Origin: Zygaena filipendulae
Lineage: Eukaryota > Arthropoda > Insecta > Lepidoptera > Zygaenidae
DNA length: 64,000 nt
Direction: 5' to 3'
Assembly: GCA_907165275.2 (NCBI GenBank)
Contig: OU015665.1
Coordinates: 9,424,001-9,488,000 of the forward strand
The position numbers and the translations under genes were made by a program. Position 1 is the first letter of the stretch, and each line of letters opens with the position of its first letter. The notes beneath the pieces were generated by a model. The model was not told the origin of the DNA. It saw only the letters and a list, made by a program, of their open reading frames with translations, and did no database searches. Positions 57,076-64,000 of the stretch are shown in pieces.

Positions 57076-57700
57076 TTGACAGCTGACATTTATCTTTTTA
57101 TTTTTATTGTTTTTTTTTTCAATTAAAATTCTTTTAATTTCTTCTTTCTCCAACTCATTGTTACCCACTGATTTTTCCCAGAATCAGAAGAGTTTTCTTT
57201 TTTAAAATAAGTTTAAATTTAAATGCAACTTTGAGATTCGTCGAATTTTTGATATTAAATAATGATAATAAATAATCTTGAGACATTTTTGATTTTGATC
57301 AAATTTTTTTTATCAAACCAAGGCAAAAATGTTGGTACTATTTTTTATAAACTTTTTAGTAGTAATTTACCCCTAAACCCCTATTTTAAGTAATAATTTA
57401 GGGGTAAATGTTTTCGAGAGTTGGTAACAACACTGTGTCATTCGATTTTTCGATTCATTCTCATTTCTCACAGTATGTTCTCTTATTCGTTTGTGTCACT
57501 TTCGGCATTAGTCGCAGTCGCTTTTTCGCGGAACTACGCCTGCGGGCTGCGCGAGTGTTCATATTGACTGCGTTCTATCCGCTTTAAAGAAACTTAATTT
57601 ACAACTAGTTTCGGTGTCCGAAACCTTTAGATTTTCTCATTTAATTATGATATGACACAATATCGTTTTGTGATTACTACAATTTAGCACTAGCAGCACA

Positions 57701-57784
57701 ATGAGTGGTTCCAGTTCTAAGGTTTTGCAACGATGGCTAACGTCCATCTTGGGATGTTTGTACGTGATTCACTTAGCGATATAC
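57701..57784 (+). CDS. first coding exon of an unidentified membrane or secreted protein gene (partial)
   Basis: ATG at 57701 in the context GCACAATGAG opens MSGSSSKVLQRWLTSILGCL and then YVIHLAIY, ending at a clean GTAAGT donor (57785) in phase 0. The second half is hydrophobic (SILGCLYVIHLAIY), a signal peptide or first membrane helix. GC-rich sequence at 57500-57560 upstream, against AT-rich flanks, fits a promoter region. No later exon could be recognised up to 64000, so the intron is at least 6 kb or exons were missed. The family is unknown. Confidence 0.5.
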
Positions 57785-58461
57785 GTAAGTGGTATTTTAT
57801 ATCATTTTCACTGTTGCTATTAACACGAAGTAATTAGTAATTCCTTGCTGGAATTTTACGATCGACTCGCACGTCTAGTTTGTTCGGTCACATTGCGTCT
57901 TCCAATAGGAAGGTAGTACCTATTTCTCATTGCATTATTTCGTTTCTATCTACTACTCCAAAACCCCTACCCTAATTATTAAAATTGGATAGCCGGATAG
58001 GTAGGTACTAAACCAGATAGTAGTCTATGCCTATGCCCTTTAGTTATGTTAAATCCTAAAATAATATGTTTTATGTATTTATTTTTAAAACTATGCAAGT
58101 TTATAATAAAAGTAATGGTGTCATATTTAAACACCTTTACCTATGAATTACAAACAAAAAAGAGATACCTACTTCATTAAGAAAAAAAAAATATAACATA
58201 AACCAATATTTTTGGAGTTAAAATGGGTATGACAATAAAAAACATAGGTAGGTATTACATATTAAAATCATTAAGATATTTTTATTTGTTTAACTTTATT
58301 ATCATTAATTATAACATCAGATGACAGAATATGCCTACAGTTGGATAAAGATCCTCTAAGGGTCTCTAAAAGACCGCCCCTTGCATGACTTTCATCTAAC
58401 CACGTCCCACAGCTCTTACCAGACCAATTTTATGTTCCTTGTTAGGTAGTATTTATTATTA
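57785..58461 (+). other. start of long intron or intergenic sequence
   Basis: AT-rich sequence with no recognised element. Confidence 0.4.
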
Positions 58462-58984
58462 ACTGGCTGTTCCCCATGGTTTCACCTGCAGTAATTTTGG
58501 AGTTCCTGCAGGAGTTTCAGGGGTAAAACGTACCCTATGCCCTTTTCTGTATCCCCGTCAACATTTATGCAAAATTTCTCACGATGATCCATTGAGGTGT
58601 AAAAGAGTAGCAAATAAACTCAATTTCGCATTTATAATAGTAAGGATTAGTAACTTAGTAACATTATCATTATATATACTTATTATAATAAAAGAGTAGA
58701 ATCCGCGATTCTATACATTGAATATTTTTAACTAAAATTGAGAGGGGTGATAAAAGAAGAGTAACCAAATCCAAAAAAAAGTTTTTCAAATTATTTTCTG
58801 TCTGTCTGTCTGTTCGCGATGATCTCCGCATCTACTGAACTGATTTTCATGCGGTTTTCACAGGTAGATTAAGCTTAGCCTGGAGCTACATATAGGCTTT
58901 GTTTCATTGCAATCGCATGTCGGGAAAAAAAGTTGTTTCGTAAAAACCTTTCATGCGAGTGAAACCGCGGGGCACAGCTAACTA
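58462..58984. mobile_element. two Helitron-like elements back to back
   Basis: 58462-58650 is a reverse copy starting CTGGCTGTTCCCCATGG. 58676-58984 is a forward copy with a (CTGT)n tract at about 58798-58813 and an end in CCGCGGGGCACAGCTAACTAG. Confidence 0.65.
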
Positions 58985-59898
58985 GCTTTTGATTATCACA
59001 AACAAATTTGTACTTTTAATCTCAACTGCCCCAGCCTTTATGGTTTTCCTTAAAAGCTTATAAGGTCATACTGTGACAAGACAACCTTTTTCATATCTTT
59101 TTACAGTTTACCTCAAAATTCACTGAGCACAAAAACTGTCCAAAGAAGCTGACAGTGATGACATGATCTTATCTAGTATAAATAAATTGATAACTTCAGT
59201 GATTCCCAAAGTTTGGGTCGGCCCAAATGAATATCAGATACACCCAGATAACCGAAAATATCAAAATAAATGGATGTATCAAACTCATTGAGATGAACTA
59301 AAATTGAAGTTGATGATGATAAAAACAGTGGTTACACACTTTTTTTCTTCATAAAAACCAAGTCTCGAGTCTAGAAATTTTTGTTAGGTGACCCGGTGGG
59401 TTGGGATTCAGTTAACTTTGGGAACCACTGAATTACTTTGTAGCCTAAGATATAAGAAACAAACATAACCTTGTTTTATTTAAGACTTTGTTTCAAGTTC
59501 AGTTGAGATTAAGACTATGTATTATCGAACAATAAAACTTTACATACACCAAGATAAGATGCTGGAGTGTATTATAGCTGTGTGACTCAAAATTTATACC
59601 TACAATAACCTATTGTTATGATTTATTTACTAGCTTTGCCTGTTGATATTGTGTTATCACCCCCACATACACCTAGTTTACTGTGCCTATAGATAGCCTT
59701 TGTGCTAGTGCAAGCAATTTGACAAAGTTTTATCATGCTCAGATAAACAACACAACAGTTCATAGAATACAAACAAACAAAAATTTAATTTATTATATTG
59801 AGAAGGTGAGCAGCACAATTAAAACTGATTTCTATACAATGACATATAAAAACAAATTGCTAGCAACAACAGCTATAAATTGGTTTTTAGATTTATAC
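58985..59898. other. AT-rich stretch, nothing recognised
   Basis: A 72-codon frame at 59683-59901 has no recognisable domain and ordinary non-coding composition. Confidence 0.4.
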
Positions 59899-60090
59899 TA
59901 GTTGTTCCCTGCAGTTTTACCCATATTAATTTCGGAGTTCCTTCCTGCAATAAAAATACTCAATATCCTTCTCTGTCCCCCTGAAAACGTGTGTCCAATT
60001 TTATGATGATTAGTAGTTAAGAGGTGAAAGCGTAACAAACACAAACAAACAAATTAACTGACATTCATATTTATCTTATAAAAGTAAGAA
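59899..60090 (-). mobile_element. Helitron-like element, reverse orientation
   Basis: CTAGTTGTTCCCTGCAG end at 59899, interior with CCCTGAAAACGTGTG and CGTAACAAACACAAACAAAC. Confidence 0.6.
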
Positions 60091-60469
60091 TTTGAGTTCT
60101 AAACTCAAAAAATTACTAAAACACAAGTAGCACAGTGCTGAATAACTAATTTCGCATTGTACAGCCTCCTTTTTAATAAGATATTTAAGATTTCATCACC
60201 AAGCATATGTCTCACCATCTTTATGCTAGTGTTTAAATAATAGACTTCATCATGCAGTCACTGAATACAATAGATTAATAATAACCTATAGTTATTACTA
60301 TGAATACACTATACAGAAAAGTTACATACACATTAAGTTCCATACCGAAGTTACTGGTGTGTGACTTATGTTAAATTCTTGCTACTCTGACAAAAACTCT
60401 CTAAATTTAGAAAATTTTGCAATCATAGTTAGTAGAATTGTCACTGTGAAAAGTGAAAACCAAGTTTAA

Positions 60470-60571
60470 ATCAGAGGTACAAAAACGGATATAGGGTACC
60501 TACTTTTATTCCGAAATTCCCGTGGGATTATCGAAATTAAGCCGGGTGAAACCGCGGGGAACAGCTAGTAA
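60470..60571 (+). mobile_element. Helitron-like 3' end
   Basis: GCCGGGTGAAACCGCGGGGA, then ACAG and CTAG at about 60567-60570 followed by T. Confidence 0.55.
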
Positions 60572-60675
60572 GTAGTTTATAAAATAGTTTCTTTAAATAC
60601 CTACATAGGTACATAATTATGTGGCGACCCCGTGGCGGTCGAGCCATATCACTATGCCGCTCCCGCTACAATCTT

Positions 60676-60964
60676 CTTAACATTATATAAATCACGTGTC
60701 ACGTTGTTTGTCCGCGATGGACTCCGAAACTACTGAACGGATTTTGATAAAATTTGGTAACCATTTATCAAAAAACCATTTATGGGTCCAACTTAAAAGA
60801 TAGGATAGTTTTTATCCCGGAATTCCCGCGGGAACTCCGGCAATAATGCGGGGAACAGCTAATCACCGTAAACTACTGTCGGGGTACAAAGAAGGACATT
60901 TTTCCCCCAACCTCCGCGGGAACTCTGAAATTACCGCGGATGAAATCGCGGGGGACAGCTAGTA
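60676..60964 (+). mobile_element. Helitron-like element of the 11492 array type
   Basis: GTGTCACGTTGTTTGTCCGC at the start and CGCGGATGAAATCGCGGGGG, ACAG, CTAG at the end. This is the single-copy counterpart of the triple array, with a partly duplicated 3' segment. Confidence 0.7.
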
Positions 60965-61194
60965 TCTATTATATTTATCTAATCCGAACTCAAGTCAGTC
61001 ATCCAGATTATGCAGATAGTCATAGTTACATGCAAATTCACAGACGCCTAATTCACGTGCTTGTTCTTTGTTCAAAATATGTAATAGTAAAAGTGTAGTA
61101 AGTAGGTGTTTGCAAAAACCTCAAAATTACTGAAATTGAAATTTAACATAAAAATCGTAATAAGAAAACACTCACATTCACTTTTATACGTAAG

Positions 61195-61530
61195 ACTATC
61201 TGTTCCCCGCGGTTTCACCCGCGTTAGTTTCAGAGATCCTGCGGGTTTTCCGAGATAAATGTACTTACTACCCTATATTTTTTTCTTTACCTACCCTTGA
61301 TAACATGTAGGTAGGACGCAAAAATTTAGTGTAAATAGTTTCTTCGGCGTTAATTTCGTAATTCCCGTGAGAATTCCGAGATAAAAATTATGTCCTTCTC
61401 TGTACCCCTGACAACGTGTATGCAAAATTTCGTGGTGATCGGTCGAGTCGTTTAGTCGTGAAAGCGTAACAAATAAACTCACTTTCGCATTTATAATACC
61501 AACCAACATACATATATAAGTAAGGATTGA
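61195..61530 (-). mobile_element. Helitron-like element, reverse orientation
   Basis: CTATCTGTTCCCCGCGGTTT end, two successive interior segments, and a (reverse) tail in TAAGTAAGGAT. Confidence 0.65.
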
Positions 61531-62090
61531 CGTTATGTCTGTCTGTTTTCTAGCTGTTCTAATTGCGTCTTTATTCTTCGTTCTTCCCTCGTATGACATT
61601 CAAAAGAGGATACTCTGAAAACCATTGCAGTAAATAATTGCACTCACTCTTTGTCATTGGAATCCGAGTGTAACAATATCTCTTGGACGATTTCGAAGAG
61701 GGGCATTGATTGTAACAATTAAGATCAATTTATGTCGTATCATTCGAATAACTTTCAATTGAATGTTGAAATCCGTGAGAGCCCCCCACTCGATTAACAG
61801 AATAATTGAACAAAAGCGGGACTCAAATAAGATTTTTATGTTTTTATTTTAAGCAACAGAGAAGACATGCAACTAAGTAGACCCGCATACTAACATATTA
61901 TTACTTAGGTACTTACTTATATTCAGACAGAAATTGAATGAAACATGATGTGGTGGAAACTGGAGTGTACCCGTTCGTTTTTTGGCAGAACGAACGGGAA
62001 TAAAATTTCACTAAAATAAAAAGATCCCATCCGTTCTCCCGGTGGGATAAAAGGTAGACCAGGTTCCTATATTTAAACTCGATCCATAGC
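61531..62090. other. spacer, nothing recognised
   Basis: No supported gene. AACGAACGGG/CCCGTTCG words near 61970-62000 form a short inverted repeat. Confidence 0.4.
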
Positions 62091-62094
62091 ATTC

Positions 62095-62275
62095 AGTTTT
62101 CAGTTCATGTCGGTCGGATAAATTCCAGGATAAAAAGTACTAAGGTCCTTTTCGGTACTCTTGGCAACGTGTATATAGAATTTCTTAGTAATCGGTTGAG
62201 CCGTTAAGGCGTGAAAGCGTAACAAATAAACAAACAAACAAACAAACAAGCTCACTTTCGCACATAAATAAATAA
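62095..62275 (-). mobile_element. Helitron-like element fragment
   Basis: The interior and (AAAC)n-type tail at 62220-62250 are clear; the CTAG end is missing. Confidence 0.55.
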
Positions 62276-62409
62276 AATATAGTATTATATTATCTGTGGT
62301 AATGATTAGTAAGGATGTAAGCACTAATGAAAGGTGGTAACAGTTTGTATTAAACAACAGTTAGATGTGACTTGTCACGTAGGATAAAATATGAAGAAGA
62401 AGACGAAGA

Positions 62410-62680
62410 AAAGGCATTTATTTGGAAACAGAGACACAACACAAATACAAATATTTGATACATGTAAACATGATTTATTAACAAAAAATTAAATACCTAT
62501 GACAATATTATGAGTACAAAATGACATAGGTGTTTGTGTGGTGCGTCCCCATGACCAAAACGGTCACCGCCTCAGCATGCTGCTACTTGCTAGAGTGCGG
62601 GCTCTCCTAGCGCTGATTTTCAGTCAGGACCGCGCGGACCGGACCAATATCAGTGTTTGATTTGTTTTTCAAATAAAGAA
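62410..62680 (-). mobile_element. LINE 3' fragment
   Basis: GCGCTGATTTTCAGTCAGGA and the preceding GC-rich stretch match the 3' UTR of the LINE at 23050-23900. Confidence 0.5.
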
Positions 62681-63302
62681 ACGTAAACGTGAAACGGATA
62701 GAATCGCTTACAGCTAGGAAAATTACGGCTGCCCTACGGTAAACACAAAGTAATTGCAGCAGAATAAATTTAACAGGGGGACCAAAAAACCGGAAATCAC
62801 TTTATAGTTCCTTCCATAGTTTAACGATTTTCTTAATTTTAATATCTCAAAGACCTTGAAAAAGCCATTTTGATGTTGTGAGTAGGAACGTCCGTTATGC
62901 GTGAAAAGTGCATAAATACAAAAAAAAAAATCTGATTTTGAAAAAAATCCAGTTGCTTTATTTTTCCTTAGGGCAGCCGGTTAGGTATAACAAAAGCGTA
63001 GCTGGCCGACTAATCGCAAAAAGAAAATAATGAGTTCTCATTTGCTCAAAAACAGCTTCGTGTGTCTGTTGTCTTTAGTCTCGCTCTTTCGCGACGCGTT
63101 ATTCCTGGAACTGGTAATTTCAGGGCCAAATTCCCGGGGCCTGTTTTGGAATAAATTTCGTGTTTGTGTTTTGGAAAGAATCCAATTTTTAGTTTGAAAT
63201 CACCAAAAGGTGAATTTTAATTTAGTTGCTGTCTTGCATAGTATTTGCATCGATCTTCATCTCTTGAAAACTCCGCTTCCTAATTATCTATTTTCTATAC
63301 AT
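62681..63302. other. spacer with a possible foldback of about 270 bp
   Basis: CTAGGAAAATTACGGCTGCC near 62715 faces CCTTAGGGCAGCCGG near 62968 in inverse. An open frame from 63030 has a hydrophobic start but no recognised domain. Confidence 0.4.
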
Positions 63303-63625
63303 ATATACTGTAATAAAAGAGTAGAATCCGTGATTCCGTACATTGAATATTTTTAACAAAAACTGACAGGGGACGATAAACGAAGAGTAACCAACCACAA
63401 AAAAAGGGTTTTTAATTTTTTTTTCTGTCTGTCTGTCTGTCTGTCTGTTCACGATAATCTCCAAATCTACTAAACGGATTGTCATGCGGTTTTCACAGGT
63501 AGATTAAGCTTAGCCTGGAGCTCAAAGACATTCTATATCTGGAGCTACATATAGGCTTTGTTTCGGGAAAAAAGTAGCTTACAAAAAAACTTCACGCGGG
63601 TGAAACCGCGGGGCACAGGTAGTAT
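63303..63625 (+). mobile_element. Helitron-like element
   Basis: (CTGT)n at 63425-63449, TAGATTAAGCTTAGCCTGGA shared with 58676-58984, and terminal hairpin CGCGGGTGAAACCGCG followed by GGGCACAGGTAGT, where CTAG is mutated to GTAG. Confidence 0.65.
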
Positions 63626-64000
63626 AAAAATAATATAAAAGTTCTAGTAGATATATTTCTTCAGACAAAAAAAAATGCGTTGTAGCCACGGTTCCGTTTT
63701 CTCTGTGTAAATTGACATTGGTCCATGATTGACACTAAAAGAAAACTAGACTTCCCTAGGGGTACGTCACGAACTCACGAATTTGTTTTTGTACTTGTAA
63801 CTACCAATAACAATAAATAATGTGTATTGTATAAATTGTATTTTAAGCTTGTTTGTTCAAGTATTAGAACTCTGCTTTATAGGAAATGAGTAATTTGTTA
63901 TTCGGCACTTCCTATGTGGGGATTTCAGATTATACAGCAAATTCTCTGTAAATAGGTAAATTCTGATTATTTATAAATTAATATTAACGTTTCGGATGTT
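63626..64000. other. window end, nothing recognised
   Basis: AT-rich sequence without a supported feature. Confidence 0.4.

Noticed and set aside
63030..63200. small ORF with a hydrophobic start (MSSHLLKNSFVCLL)
   Set aside because: No domain, no supporting splice partner and repeat-rich surroundings.

Overview
The window looks like nuclear DNA of a moth or butterfly (Lepidoptera). It is AT-rich and intron-bearing, dense in TAGGTACCTA-type filler, and carries many Helitron-like, LINE, SINE and MITE copies of the kind seen in lepidopteran genomes. No virus, plasmid or bacterial feature is visible.

1-38 kb is a cluster of secreted Kazal-type serine protease inhibitor genes. Three are on the minus strand: A at 1.2-2.2 kb (two domains), F at 5.5-7.4 kb (one domain) and K at 10.2-11.0 kb (one domain). 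Four three-domain genes are on the plus strand: B at 14.4-16.7 kb, C at 19.8-21.2 kb, D at 25.6-30.6 kb and E at 35.7-37.9 kb. All are built alike. A tiny first coding exon (16 nt in A, K, C, D and E; 40 or 52 nt in B and F) ends in phase 1, and one second exon holds the rest of the signal peptide and all inhibitor domains. C, D and E lie in a repeated unit of MITE, promoter with micro-exon, intron, Helitron remnant, exon 2 and 3' repeat. Transposon insertions group the introns of D with E, but exon 2 of D matches C, so the array looks mosaic. The P1 specificity residue of domain 2 differs between copies (L, M, D, L), while P1 of domains 1 and 3 stays Arg.

39.5-49.7 kb holds a complete 14-exon minus-strand gene for a SMARCAL1/Marcal1-type annealing helicase: RPA-binding N-terminus, one HARP domain and an SNF2 ATPase, 698 residues. 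Its introns carry a 93-bp higher-order minisatellite, a second short-unit minisatellite, SINE pieces and several foldback MITEs. At 52.1-52.9 kb is a two-exon Myb/SANT-like DNA-binding gene (minus). A hAT transposase C-terminal fragment and further foldback elements fill 53.8-57.1 kb. A likely first exon of a membrane or secreted protein gene (plus) starts at 57.7 kb and its remaining exons were not found. 58-64 kb is mostly Helitron-like repeats.

All exon joins were made by eye from splice consensus, phase and homology to known domain patterns; none has transcript support.
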